From Fontibacillus phaseoli (lineage in GTDB: Bacteria > Bacillota > Bacilli > Paenibacillales > Paenibacillaceae): DNA of 64,000 nt. Below the pieces are notes generated by a model. It saw only the letters and a program-made list of their open reading frames with translations, searched no databases and was not told the origin of the DNA. Positions 26,747 through 35,874 of this stretch are shown here, piece after piece. How positions within the stretch are numbered: position 1 is the first letter of the stretch; each line of letters begins with the position of its first letter. Position numbers and translations under genes: made by a program. The stretch covers positions 62,001 to 126,000 of the forward strand of contig NZ_QPJW01000009.1 in the NCBI RefSeq assembly GCF_003337355.1, written 5' to 3'.

Positions 26747-27604
26747 ATGTCAAAGGTCAAAATTTTCGCGGACAGCACTTCGGATCTGCCTGCGGCATGG
26801 ATTAGCGAATATCAAATCGGAATCATCCCCCTTTACGTCGTTTTTGATGACAAAACCTACAGAGACGGGCTGGATATCGTTCCGCTCGATATTTACCGTA
26901 AGGTGGAAGCTGGCGGAAACTTGCCGAAAACAACGGCTCCTTCACCTAAAGATTTTCTGGATCACTTTGCTCCTCATATTGAACGGGGCGAAGACATCGT
27001 GTATATCAGCCTGTCCTCGAAGCTCTCATCGACCTACCAGAACGCCCTGATCGCGGCGGCCGAGTTTTCCGAAGGCCGGATTCATGTCGTCGATTCTCTT
27101 AATCTGTGCAGCGGAATCGGACTGCTTGTCATGAAAGCCGTGAGAGCGTCGCAACAAGGCCAGGGCGCCGAGCAAATCGTGTCTTTGCTGAAAAGCTGCC
27201 GGCCGCGGGTCGAAACGGAGTTTGTTATCGATACGCTGGAATACTTATATAAGGGCGGACGATGCTCCGGCATGCAAAATTTCATAGGCAGTCTTTTGCA
27301 AATCCGGCCTGTCCTGAAAGTTGTGGACGGCAACATCATTCCTGCCTATAAAGTGCGCGGAAAGAAAGAAAAAGCGGTTCAGCAGATGCTCGATAATGCG
27401 CTTTCCAATATAACGGAGATGGATAACGATTTGATCATCGTTGCCCATACGCTTGCCGAAGAGGAGGCGCGTCGTCTGGCCTCGATTCTCCGGGAGCAGA
27501 CCGGCGCGGGCGAGGTAGCGATTGCCGAAGCGGGATGCGTCATTTCCAGCCATTGCGGTCCTCATACCGTTGCTATTATGTATACTAAGAAGATTCCTGT
27601 TTAA
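26747..27604 (+). CDS. DegV family fatty-acid-binding protein (FakB-like), copy 1
   Basis: A 285-aa DegV protein. IFADSTSDLP at the N terminus, TTAPSP near 65, and YISLSSKLSSTYQNA are the lipid-head contact motifs of the family. SSHCGPHTVAI lies near the C terminus. FakB proteins present a fatty acid to the kinase FakA for phosphorylation. The tandem neighbour at 27643 is a close paralogue. No fakA is in the window. Confidence 0.88.
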   Translation: MSKVKIFADSTSDLPAAWISEYQIGIIPLYVVFDDKTYRDGLDIVPLDIYRKVEAGGNLPKTTAPSPKDFLDHFAPHIERGEDIVYISLSSKLSSTYQNALIAAAEFSEGRIHVVDSLNLCSGIGLLVMKAVRASQQGQGAEQIVSLLKSCRPRVETEFVIDTLEYLYKGGRCSGMQNFIGSLLQIRPVLKVVDGNIIPAYKVRGKKEKAVQQMLDNALSNITEMDNDLIIVAHTLAEEEARRLASILREQTGAGEVAIAEAGCVISSHCGPHTVAIMYTKKIPV

Positions 27605-27642
27605 GGCATCCGCTTATCCGAATTCCAAGGAGGATCTCAATC

Positions 27643-28497
27643 ATGGGCGCAATCAAAATATTTGCGGACAGCACTTGTGACCTGCCGCCTGCATGGATTC
27701 AAAAATATGATATTGGCATCGTCCCGCTGTACGTTACGTTCGGAGAAAATAATTACCGCGATGGCGTTGACCTGAATACTCCCCAGCTCTATGATAAAGT
27801 TGATGCAACAGGGCGGCTCCCGAAAACAGCCGCCCCGTCTCCGGCCGACTTTATTCAGGCCTTTTCCCCTTTCATCCAAGCGGGACGGCAAATTCTTTAC
27901 ATAAGCTTGTCCTCGGAGCTGTCTTCGACCTATCAAAATGCGCTCATAGCCGCAACGGAGTTTGCCGAAGGTCAGGTGAAGGTATTTGACTCACTGAACC
28001 TGTCATCCGGAATAGGTCTCCAAGTGATGAAGGCGGTCCGGGCGGCAGAAGATGGAAAGAGCGTTGCAGAAATCGTAGCCTTACTGGATGCGGTTCGCCC
28101 CCGGGTCGAGACGGAGTTCGTCATCGACTCGCTGGATTATTTGTATAAAGGCGGCCGGTGCTCCGGTATGCAGAATCTTGTGGGAAGTTTGCTTCGTATC
28201 CGCCCGGTCATCAAGGTGATCGACGGCAAAATGACGCCGGCCTACAAAATCCGGGGCAGCCGGGAAAAAGCGCTGGACCAGCTTCTGGACAACGCGCTTA
28301 GCCGTATTCCGGAAATGGATAACGACCTCATTTTCATCACCCATTCCCTGGCCGATGAGGACGCCGTCCACCTGCAAAAAGCGCTCCAGTCCAAGACGGG
28401 GGCAAGAGAGGTCGCCGTCTCTAACGCCGGTTGCGTCATTTCAAGCCATTGCGGCGCGAAGACGATCGGCATTCTTTACACCAAATCCTTGGACTGA
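27643..28497 (+). CDS. DegV family fatty-acid-binding protein (FakB-like), copy 2
   Basis: A 284-aa paralogue of the preceding protein, nearly collinear over its whole length: IFADSTCDLP, TAAPSP, YISLSSELSSTYQNA and SSHCGAKTIGI. It starts 38 bp after copy 1 behind AAGGAGG, so the two are one transcript. They look like a local duplication with considerable divergence and may bind different acyl chains. A terminator follows. Confidence 0.88.
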   Translation: MGAIKIFADSTCDLPPAWIQKYDIGIVPLYVTFGENNYRDGVDLNTPQLYDKVDATGRLPKTAAPSPADFIQAFSPFIQAGRQILYISLSSELSSTYQNALIAATEFAEGQVKVFDSLNLSSGIGLQVMKAVRAAEDGKSVAEIVALLDAVRPRVETEFVIDSLDYLYKGGRCSGMQNLVGSLLRIRPVIKVIDGKMTPAYKIRGSREKALDQLLDNALSRIPEMDNDLIFITHSLADEDAVHLQKALQSKTGAREVAVSNAGCVISSHCGAKTIGILYTKSLD

Positions 28498-28532
28498 TAG
28501 ATCCACAGGATCAGGAATTATTCTAAAACTAT

Positions 28533-28565
28533 AAAACCTCGCCCCTGTAGGGCGGGGTTCTTTTA
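28533..28565 (+). terminator. Terminator of the degV pair
   Basis: AACC(T)CGCCC pairs with GGGCG(G)GGTT around CTGTA, followed by CTTTTATT. Confidence 0.88.
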
Positions 28566-28752
28566 TTAGTTGCTATTCGGATGCATTCGTGAGCGAAGAT
28601 GAACGTATGAACTACGGGACCGCAACTTTGGCGCTCTAACGGACACAGGAGACGTTAAGCTGTTCGATTTTTTCGGTGTTGACGGCTATCGGACCGAAAT
28701 AAAGGCTATCATGCCTTTAATCCCGAAAACGGCAAAATCGGAGGGGGGTTCG

Positions 28753-28824
28753 ATGGTGGAAGTTGATCAGAAAATTAATATCGGTGATCTTCGGATTGAG
28801 CCTGAAATCGAACAGAAAAATTAA
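28753..28824 (+). CDS. Possible 23-aa peptide
   Basis: ATG at 28753 follows a GGAGGGGGG run and opens a 23-codon frame ending TAA: MVEVDQKINIGDLRIEPEIE and three more residues. It is hydrophilic and acidic, and no family is recognised. The purine run may be chance, since the same bases are read in another frame of the decayed stretch. Confidence 0.25.
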   Translation: MVEVDQKINIGDLRIEPEIEQKN

Positions 28825-28828
28825 CATG

Positions 28829-28856
28829 TAAACAGGCTGCCCAAGAAGCAGCCTGT
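28829..28856. terminator. Hairpin downstream of the P-loop kinase gene
   Basis: AACAGGCTGC pairs perfectly with GCAGCCTGTT around a 7-base loop. T tracts are weak on both sides, so termination is uncertain. Confidence 0.5.
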
Positions 28857-28921
28857 TGGTTTGCCAAAGGACATTAAGACAACTGAAAGCTTCGCGGTGT
28901 GAAATTGTTATCCGCACTGGA

Positions 28922-29419
28922 CTATGTGTTTAGCTTCTGCTTCAACAATATCCATTCCTTGATTTGATTCACAACCTGTACAGGTGAATTAATAGTAGTG
29001 TTTATTATTGGTAAGCTTGCGGAAATATAGTTATTACACAGTTGTTTTGCGTAAATATTCGTACCCTGTATCCCCTGTTCCGTCCATCCACCACGTTTCA
29101 GCAAACGTTCAGTTCTGCTGGCGCTATTGCAATGTAGGAGTAAATAGTGGATTGGATGAAAGTAATGAAAATAATCACATATATTTACATTATACGGATA
29201 AGGAACTGCTCCAAATAAAATTGTGGTATTCCCACTTAAAGAGTTTGCATATGCAATCCTGAGCCAGTGTTGGCAAGCCGTCTGGAAATTTCCATCGACA
29301 ATGATAGTGTCCATATCATATACATTGAAGCCGGAACCCATTATTTTACGTACTTCCTTGGCAGCTGTCGATTTTCCAGAACCGCTAGTTCCTGCAACAA
29401 TATAAAGAGGGATTGTCAT
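28922..29419 (-). CDS. P-loop kinase-like protein
   Basis: A 165-aa nucleotide-binding protein. Walker A is GTSGSGKST at 10-18 and DMDTIIVDG probably marks the substrate/metal site. A lid-like TERLLKRGGWTEQG stretch fits small-molecule kinases (shikimate/gluconate kinase-like fold). The substrate is unknown. The gene is strikingly AT-rich with many Asn/Tyr/Ile codons compared with flanking genes, which suggests horizontal transfer. It stands alone. Confidence 0.6.
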   Translation of the reverse strand: MTIPLYIVAGTSGSGKSTAAKEVRKIMGSGFNVYDMDTIIVDGNFQTACQHWLRIAYANSLSGNTTILFGAVPYPYNVNICDYFHYFHPIHYLLLHCNSASRTERLLKRGGWTEQGIQGTNIYAKQLCNNYISASLPIINTTINSPVQVVNQIKEWILLKQKLNT

Positions 29420-29701
29420 ATATCGTCTACCTCCCTATCAGTAAGAAGTTATAGAATAACAATATGCAAATCAAGTGCAGCAGGTACTTGAGAAATGTGG
29501 TTTTTTTCAAAATGGACATCCTGATCGTAATTTGGTAAAGTGTCTAACCATGGATATTTGAAAAATCTTTGAAAACGATATCATGACGGTTTGCAACCGG
29601 CAACAGTGACAGAAAGGTTAGTTTATCGGCTTCTTAAAAACTATTCTCCTATCGGTATAACTGTAACCGAGTAGACTATTAGAATAAAAGAAGGCCGTTC
29701 A
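29420..29701. other. Intergenic stretch
   Basis: About 280 bp, AT-rich, upstream of the P-loop kinase and downstream of the 67-aa gene. Apart from a terminator at its right edge I see nothing. Confidence 0.3.
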
Positions 29702-29722
29702 TTAATCCTGAGCGGCTTTCTT
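29683..29722 (-). terminator. Terminator overlapping the stop of the 67-aa gene
   Basis: On the minus strand GAAAGCCG pairs with CGGCCTTC around a loop that contains the TAA stop, then TTTTATTC. Confidence 0.6.
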
Positions 29723-29905
29723 TTCAGCTTGTTTGATCATAATATCTGCAATAGTATGGTGGAGGTCGGAGAGCGCTGCTGAATTTTCCCGTTTTACTGC
29801 AATAATTTCAATTGGTCCATAAGGTTCATCAATCAGCCGTAACACCTTGTTTTCCTCTTCCGGACAATGTTCATCGCTTGATAATTCTCTTTGCTCACTG
29901 TCCAT
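29702..29905 (-). CDS. Small acidic protein of unknown function
   Basis: A 67-aa protein starting MDSEQRELSSDE. The ATG at 29905 follows GGGGAGGG; an in-frame ATG upstream precedes that site. The N-terminal half is Glu-rich, then IEIIAVKRE and a C-terminal helix (IADIMIKQAEKKAAQ). It lies downstream of the hybrid kinase but behind that gene's terminator. Not recognised. Confidence 0.5.
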   Translation of the reverse strand: MDSEQRELSSDEHCPEEENKVLRLIDEPYGPIEIIAVKRENSAALSDLHHTIADIMIKQAEKKAAQD

Positions 29906-29937
29906 CACACCCTCCCCGCAATGCACTGAACCCGCAG

Positions 29938-29972
29938 AAAAAAAGACCTCGCCACGGGCGAGATCTTTTAGC
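29938..29972 (-). terminator. Terminator of the hybrid histidine kinase gene
   Basis: AAAGATCTCGCC pairs with GGCGAGGTCTTT (one mismatch) around CGT, then a T run on the minus strand. Confidence 0.85.
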
Positions 29973-30022
29973 TGTTTGGCTATTTAACTACGTTAGAAAC
30001 AAGTCCTACGGTTCTGCATGCT

Positions 30023-32833
30023 TTACTTGTTGAGCAACTCCGGCCCCCATACGTCCAGCAGTTCCTGAATATCCTCCGGATTTAGCGGTTTGATGATGAT
30101 ACTTTCCATGCCGCTGGCCAGGCATCTTTCGCGATTATCGGGTTCGCCGCAGGAGCCTACGCCAATGATCACAGGCAACCTGTCCACCGGAAGCAGCCGA
30201 CGGAGGAGGCGCGCGGTTTTTATCCCGTCCATCATCGGCATCTCGATATCCATAAAAACCAGATCATACTTTTTCCCCATTAGCGCTTCGATCACATCCA
30301 TGCCATTATGCGCAATATCGGGTTCATATCCCAGATGCTCAAGCATCTGGACAAACGCCTGGCTGTTAACCGGATGATCTTCAGCAATCAGGATCGACAA
30401 AGTCCTGGGTTTCCAGGGACGGTTCTGATGTCCGGTTTGTTCTTCAAAAGAATTGCCCTCAGCCATCGCTGCCGACGCCAATTCCGTTAAAGCTTCCGTA
30501 GGACCTTCCTTCGGCACTCCTTCCCTGGAAAACTCGCCGACCAAGGTGAAACGGAACGTGGAGCCGACACCCTCTACACTTTCCACCGTTATATTGCCGC
30601 CCAGAATTTCCACGATTTTTTTGCAAATCGCCAGGCCAAGGCCTGTTCCCCCATACTTCCGGTTAATGATCGGATGGAGCTGGGAGAAAGATTGAAAGAG
30701 TCGATGCAGCTTGTTGGTCGGAATGCCGATCCCGGTATCGGTAATTACGAATTCAAGGAGATCCCGCGAATCATATGCTGGAGCCTGCCGGACTTGAACG
30801 GTGATCTCACCTTCTTCGGTAAATTTCAAAGCATTGCCGATCAGGTTGACCAGAATTTGCCTCAGCCGGGAAGGATCGCTGTAGAAATATTCCGGAACCT
30901 CGGGTGAAATGGTATAGCTGAGCTCCAGCCCTTTTTTGGCCGCCTCCGGGAGAAACAAATCCACCGCCCCCATAACGCAGCTTTCCAAATGAAAAGTTTC
31001 ATATTCCAGCGCCATTTTTCCGGCTTCAATCTTACTGAAGTCCAGGACATCGTTCAAAATGGACAGCAACGCCCGACTGCTGCTAGACAGCACCTCGGCA
31101 TAATATCGCTGGTCCTCGTTCAGGTTCGTATCCTGAAGCAGGTCGATCATGCTGATCACGCCATTCATCGGCGTGCGAATTTCATGGCTCATCATAGCAA
31201 GGAATTCCGATTTTGCCTGGGTGGCACGTTCCGCTGACTCTTTTGCCCGCATGATTTCCCGTTCCCCGGTAATATCGTTAAAGACGACGACGGCCCCGAT
31301 GAGCTGTCCCCGCTCGATCATCGGATTTACGCGGTATTCCACCAGAAAGCTGGACCCGTCTCTTCTCCAAAACACGTCCTCATTCACGATCCGGGGGACC
31401 CCGTCTCTCATCGTCCGGATGATCGGACATTCCTCCAGCGGGTAGGAGGCACCATCTATTTTGGTATGATGAATAAGCTGGTGATTGGATTGTCCGATAA
31501 AATCATGAATTTCGTAACCTAACATGTCCGCCGCAGCAGAATTGACGAAGACGGTCTTGCCGTTCTCGTCCAGCCCGTAAATCCCTTCGGAAACGGAACT
31601 CAAAATCAACGAATGGAGATAGCTCAGCTTCTCGATTTGCTCAACATATCGCGTTCTTTCGGTGATATCGCTAGCGATGCCGTAAACGCCGACCACCTGC
31701 TTGTCGACGATGATCGGCACATTCGTCACCGCGATTTCCAAATGGCTTCCATCCTTGCGGATCACCGTCGTTTCATAGTTTTGCGGATTTCCGTTCTTAG
31801 CCTGTTCAAAATGATGAATCGTAGGATGCAGATCTACGTGATCAATGATTTGCTGGAAGCTCATGCCGAGCAATTCTTGTCTGGAATATCCCAGCAGCGT
31901 CTCCAGATTGGAATTCAAAGAGGTATATTTGCCGCTCAAATCCATCGAATATACGCTGGACGGGCTGTACTGGAACAAAGAGCGGTAACGCTGCTGGCTC
32001 TCCTGAAGGCGCCGTTCGCTCTCTTTGCGCTCGGTCACATCGCGGGAAATCGTAATAATTTCACCGATTTCGCCGGAATACGCCAAATATCTGTACCTGC
32101 CCGTACTCTCGAACCAGATATATCTCCCGTCCTTGTGGCGAACCCGGTAAGTCAATGAAAAAACGCTCCTGGAATTCATCCGCAATTTCATGTCATCTTT
32201 GACCATCTGCACGTCCTCGGGGTGCAAATAGTCAAAAGCGCTGCTTCCGATCATTTCCTCGGGTTCATACCCGAGCAGCGAAAGAGAGGAAGGCGAGACA
32301 TAAAGATACGTATTGTCCTCATCTGCGGCATGCCGGGAAATCAAATCCATGGAATACTCGGAAATCAGGCGATACTGTCCCTCGCTTTCCCGGAGCGCTT
32401 CCTCGATCCGGTTTCTTTCCTTAACTCCGCGCGCCTGGTTTATTTTTTCTGCCGTTATGTCCTTCGTTATTGAAAAGACGCCGACTACCCCGGCTTCATG
32501 AACAATCGGAATGTAGGTTGCGCAGGCATCCCGAAGTTCTCCATCCCGGCGTTTGAACGTAATTTCGAAATTGCCGGTTTCTCCGTGCAGTGCTTTTTTA
32601 AAATAAGCGTCCCGCTTCTGCTGTCCTTTTTCACAAAACAGCTGATCGAGATTCAATTGTAAAAAATGAGAGGCCGGATATCCGGTCAGCTTCTCGGTCG
32701 CCGGATTCACTTCCACATATCTGCCGTTAACATCAATGATGCAAATCGCATCAGGGAGATTCTCGTACAGTAACTTGTATGTGCTATCCTCGGAAATGAG
32801 CTGTTTCAGCAGTCCGCTTTTATCGTGTTCCAC
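30023..32833 (-). CDS. Soluble hybrid histidine kinase with four PAS domains and a receiver
   Basis: About 936 aa, no membrane segment. Four PAS/PAC units at roughly 15-130, 150-270, 280-395 and 405-525. HisKA with phosphoacceptor His550 in MSHEIRTPMNG, HATPase motifs DTGIGIP and GGTGLGL, and a C-terminal receiver with Asp862 in FMDIEMP and Lys915. The likely start is GTG at 32833, eight bases after AAAAGGAG; a TTG at 32854 precedes that site. No HPt domain or partner regulator is adjacent, so the phosphorelay output is unknown. The neighbouring nar operon and the NarK-PAS fusion make redox or oxygen sensing a reasonable guess, not a demonstrated one. Confidence 0.9.
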   Translation of the reverse strand: MEHDKSGLLKQLISEDSTYKLLYENLPDAICIIDVNGRYVEVNPATEKLTGYPASHFLQLNLDQLFCEKGQQKRDAYFKKALHGETGNFEITFKRRDGELRDACATYIPIVHEAGVVGVFSITKDITAEKINQARGVKERNRIEEALRESEGQYRLISEYSMDLISRHAADEDNTYLYVSPSSLSLLGYEPEEMIGSSAFDYLHPEDVQMVKDDMKLRMNSRSVFSLTYRVRHKDGRYIWFESTGRYRYLAYSGEIGEIITISRDVTERKESERRLQESQQRYRSLFQYSPSSVYSMDLSGKYTSLNSNLETLLGYSRQELLGMSFQQIIDHVDLHPTIHHFEQAKNGNPQNYETTVIRKDGSHLEIAVTNVPIIVDKQVVGVYGIASDITERTRYVEQIEKLSYLHSLILSSVSEGIYGLDENGKTVFVNSAAADMLGYEIHDFIGQSNHQLIHHTKIDGASYPLEECPIIRTMRDGVPRIVNEDVFWRRDGSSFLVEYRVNPMIERGQLIGAVVVFNDITGEREIMRAKESAERATQAKSEFLAMMSHEIRTPMNGVISMIDLLQDTNLNEDQRYYAEVLSSSSRALLSILNDVLDFSKIEAGKMALEYETFHLESCVMGAVDLFLPEAAKKGLELSYTISPEVPEYFYSDPSRLRQILVNLIGNALKFTEEGEITVQVRQAPAYDSRDLLEFVITDTGIGIPTNKLHRLFQSFSQLHPIINRKYGGTGLGLAICKKIVEILGGNITVESVEGVGSTFRFTLVGEFSREGVPKEGPTEALTELASAAMAEGNSFEEQTGHQNRPWKPRTLSILIAEDHPVNSQAFVQMLEHLGYEPDIAHNGMDVIEALMGKKYDLVFMDIEMPMMDGIKTARLLRRLLPVDRLPVIIGVGSCGEPDNRERCLASGMESIIIKPLNPEDIQELLDVWGPELLNK

Positions 32834-32949
32834 GGCCAAGGCTCCTTTTATCAAAGGTAGTAATTGACAAGTTATGATCTATATCACCCTACATTTTACC
32901 GATTCTCGGAAACTATGAATAGGGTCCATATGCCTAGAAGCCTATACAT

Positions 32950-32988
32950 AAAAACAGCGCCCCGGCTGTTTCGTTCCGGGACGCTGTA
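32950..32988 (-). terminator. Terminator of the nar operon
   Basis: ACAGCG(T)CCCGG pairs with CCGGG(G)CGCTGT around a 10-base loop, followed by TTTTT on the minus strand, 13 bp after the narI stop. Confidence 0.85.
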
Positions 32989-33000
32989 GTTTCAAAAAAA

Positions 33001-33699
33001 TCAGGTTCTTTCCCGTTTCTTGTAGTTTATCCGCGAGCGATACTGCTGCGGAGCTCTCGCGGGATAACGCGCCGGAAGAGAGAACATGTGCACGAGATGG
33101 GTAAACGGAATGGACGCAAACAACAGAAAAGCAAGCACAATATGGAGCTGAAACAGGAACGGGACACCTTCCATCAAATGATACTGCGGGTTCAAAATGA
33201 ACAGGCTTCGGAACCAGGGACCGATCGTAGTCCGGTATTCGTAGGCAACCACGGTCGTATTGTAGACAAGGGTCATATAGGTTCCCATCGCAGCTACGAC
33301 CAGTACCAGAATGACGGCAAAATAATCCCCGAATCCCGCATGGACGCGCACCCGCCGGTTAGTCAATTTCCGGATCAGGAGAACCACCAGGCCGCCGACG
33401 ACCATCAACCCGGCCAGGCCTCCTCCGGCGATCGCGAACACGTGATACGTTTCATCGGAAACGCCCAAGGAATGATAAACGCTTCTCGGAATCAGCACGC
33501 CCATGATGTGGCCGATGAACGCGAATATAATCCCGTAGTGGAACACGGTCGAACCGACCTTAAGCCATTTTTTTTCAAAAATTTCCGTAGAAGGCGCAGT
33601 CCAGCTAACTTGACGAAAAGCAAAACGGTACAACAAGCCCACGATCATTACTGTCAACGTTATATACGGAAACACGACCCACCAGAAAATACCGGTCAT
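33001..33699 (-). CDS. narI: Respiratory nitrate reductase gamma subunit NarI
   Basis: A 232-aa membrane cytochrome b. The ATG at 33699 has GGAGGTAC upstream; the longer open frame overlaps narJ out of phase and is rejected. Five hydrophobic helices. Haem-ligand histidines lie in FHYGIIFAFIGHIMG (second helix) and in LHIVLAF...FTHLVHMFS (last helix). It takes electrons from menaquinol to NarH. Last gene of narGHJI. Confidence 0.93.
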   Translation of the reverse strand: MTGIFWWVVFPYITLTVMIVGLLYRFAFRQVSWTAPSTEIFEKKWLKVGSTVFHYGIIFAFIGHIMGVLIPRSVYHSLGVSDETYHVFAIAGGGLAGLMVVGGLVVLLIRKLTNRRVRVHAGFGDYFAVILVLVVAAMGTYMTLVYNTTVVAYEYRTTIGPWFRSLFILNPQYHLMEGVPFLFQLHIVLAFLLFASIPFTHLVHMFSLPARYPARAPQQYRSRINYKKRERT

Positions 33700-33718
33700 C
33701 GATGTACCTCCATTTCTT

Positions 33719-34372
33719 TCAGTTACACATTTTGTAAACCGGCAAACCGGTATCACTCCGGGCTGATCCGTCCATCCCGAACAGGATCGGATACGGCAGT
33801 TCGTCCAGATCGGCGGTCTCCCGCTTACTTTCCAGCTTACGGATTTCTTCCTCCGTCGGCTCTTCGAACACATCGGTCATGAGAATGCGGAACAAACCTC
33901 CATAGGGGCAGTCCTCAGGCAAATTGTCGCGAATCCGCTTGCTGGCTGCCGCAAGTCGAAGCTCCAACGCGCGCACATGGACATGATCGGGCCGGATTGC
34001 CAGCAATTCGTACAGCATGGGCATGTAATCGCTCAGTTCCCCGTCAGCCAAACTGAATCCGGCATCCCTGATAATATGCTGCAGCAAAATTAGCGCCGCT
34101 CCGCGCTCCCTGCTGTCTCCCAGCTCATGAGCGGTCAGATACAGCCCGGTTTTCTCCTTCCAGTCGAAGGTCCATACATAAATCTCCCTCAGTTCCTTTA
34201 ATGGAATGGAGCAAACCGGGAATACCGATGCTTTAAAATGTTCCCGCAGGATCGGATCGTCGATGCCGGCTTGTACAGTATCCAGCAGATCGGTTTGCAT
34301 ATCATGGAACCCCTCGTCGGGATACCCCAACATTCTTGCGCAAGCGGCCAAAAGAACATGTTTCGCTTCCAC
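33719..34372 (-). CDS. narJ: Nitrate reductase molybdenum cofactor assembly chaperone NarJ
   Basis: A 217-aa TorD/NarJ-family chaperone. LGYPDEGF near the N terminus, REIYVWTFDWKEKTGLYLTAHELGDSRERG as LYLTAHELGDSRERG, and YMPMLYELLA are typical. It helps insert the Mo cofactor into NarG. The start is GTG at 34372, seven bases after AAAGGAGG, two bases past the narH stop. Confidence 0.92.
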   Translation of the reverse strand: MEAKHVLLAACARMLGYPDEGFHDMQTDLLDTVQAGIDDPILREHFKASVFPVCSIPLKELREIYVWTFDWKEKTGLYLTAHELGDSRERGAALILLQHIIRDAGFSLADGELSDYMPMLYELLAIRPDHVHVRALELRLAAASKRIRDNLPEDCPYGGLFRILMTDVFEEPTEEEIRKLESKRETADLDELPYPILFGMDGSARSDTGLPVYKMCN

Positions 34373-34374
34373 TC

Positions 34375-35874
34375 TTACTCCTCCTTTGCAAAAAGATGCG
34401 ACATGAAAGCAGAGGACGGCGTAATCGATTCTATGCTGCAAGCCCCCTGCTTGTAATGCAGCGCTTCCTCGCCATCCATTTCTCTTCTTCCCGTCGGAAT
34501 CACGAACCGTTCGTTATATTTGGCGACGGCAAACAATCTGGCCATGTCTTCAATCTCTTCCACCGTGATTCCGGCCTCCTCCAACAGTTTGCTGTGCCTT
34601 AAATCATCCATCCCGCCGAGCGACTTGCCCCTCATGTGTATGCGCATCGCCGTCATTTTCAACAAAACGCACCGGACAACCGAGGTGTCTCCCGCGGTGA
34701 GCAGGGAAGCCAGATATTCCATCGGGATCCGCATTTGATCCACGGCCGGAATATAGTGATCGGTCTGCAGTGCTTCCTCCTCGATATGATTCATGATCGG
34801 GCTGAGCGGCGGTACGTACCATACCATCGGAAGCGTACGGTATTCCGGATGCAAAGGCAGGGCTACCTTCCACTTCATGGCGAGCTTGTAAATGGGCGAG
34901 CGCTGGGCCGCATCGATCCAGGAATCGTTAATCCCCGCTTTTCTCGCCTCCTTGATGACTTCGGGATCCGTAGGATCCAGAAACACGGAAAGCTGCGATT
35001 CATACAAATCTTGCGGATCCTCCACGGATGCGGCCGCTTTGACGCGGTCGGCATCGTAGAATACAACGCCGATATACCGAATTCTGCCGACGCAGGTTTC
35101 CGAACAGATGGTAGCCATACCCGCTTCGGTCCGCGGATAGCAAAAGTTGCATTTTTCTGCTTTATGCGTATTCCAGTTGTAGTACACCTTGTGGTAAGGA
35201 CAGCCGTTCATGCAGAACCGCCATCCCCGGCACGCCTCCTGGTCCACCAGAACGATCCCGTCCTCCTCCCGCTTGTACAGCGCTCCCGAAGGGCAGGAGG
35301 CTACGCAGGACGGATTCAGACAATGCTCGCAAATTCGCGGCAGATACATCATGAACGTTTTCTCGTACTCCATAGCAATATGCTCCTGAAGTTTTTTGAC
35401 GTTCGGATCCAGCGGCACGATCTCGCTCCCGCCGGCCAGATCGTCATCCCAGTTGGGCCCCCACTCCGGCTTGTCCAAATATTCGCCGGTAATGAGCGAT
35501 ACGGGACGCCCGACCGGAAGATGCTTTCTTTTCGGGCTATGAATCAGGTTATCGTAATCATAGGTCCAGGGTTCATAGAAGCTGTCGAGACCGGCCATGT
35601 TCGGATTGTAGAAAATATTGGCCAGCTTCGTTATCGGCCCGCCTGCGCGCAGCGTCAGCTTCCCGTTTCGCAGTACCCAGCCTCCCTTGAATTTCTTCTG
35701 GTCCTCCCATTCCTTCGGATAGCCCGGCCCCGGTCTCGTTTCCACGTTGTTGTACCACATGTATTCCGTGCCGGGGCGATTGGTCCACGTATTTTTGCAC
35801 GTCACGGAGCAGGTGTGGCAGCCGATGCATTTGTCAAGGTTCATCACCATCGCTACCTGCGCTTTAATCCTCAA
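34375..35874 (-). CDS. narH: Respiratory nitrate reductase beta subunit NarH
   Basis: A 499-aa iron-sulfur protein. Cysteine clusters: CIGCHTCSVTC near 17-27, CEHCLNPSCVASC near 183-195, CRGWRFCMNGC (Trp replacing one Cys, giving the [3Fe-4S] site) and CNFC...CSETC. It wires NarI haems to NarG. The start is TTG at 35874, nine bases after GGAGG, and overlaps the narG 3' end by 11 bp, so translation is probably coupled. Confidence 0.95.
   Translation of the reverse strand: MRIKAQVAMVMNLDKCIGCHTCSVTCKNTWTNRPGTEYMWYNNVETRPGPGYPKEWEDQKKFKGGWVLRNGKLTLRAGGPITKLANIFYNPNMAGLDSFYEPWTYDYDNLIHSPKRKHLPVGRPVSLITGEYLDKPEWGPNWDDDLAGGSEIVPLDPNVKKLQEHIAMEYEKTFMMYLPRICEHCLNPSCVASCPSGALYKREEDGIVLVDQEACRGWRFCMNGCPYHKVYYNWNTHKAEKCNFCYPRTEAGMATICSETCVGRIRYIGVVFYDADRVKAAASVEDPQDLYESQLSVFLDPTDPEVIKEARKAGINDSWIDAAQRSPIYKLAMKWKVALPLHPEYRTLPMVWYVPPLSPIMNHIEEEALQTDHYIPAVDQMRIPMEYLASLLTAGDTSVVRCVLLKMTAMRIHMRGKSLGGMDDLRHSKLLEEAGITVEEIEDMARLFAVAKYNERFVIPTGRREMDGEEALHYKQGACSIESITPSSAFMSHLFAKEE

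Larger units (their letters stand above)
28566..28921. other. Gene-poor stretch with possible decayed coding DNA
   Basis: About 350 bp without a convincing long gene. It holds a TAACG...CGTTA inverted repeat near 28636-28659 (spanning GGACACAGGAGA), a degraded reading stretch around 28690-28770 (GYHAFNPENGKIGGGF then stop), a 23-codon ORF and a hairpin at 28829. It looks like debris of a lost gene or element. Confidence 0.4.

Noticed and set aside
33700-33873. N-terminal extension of NarI
   Set aside because: It overlaps narJ out of frame; a GGAGG site places the start at 33699.
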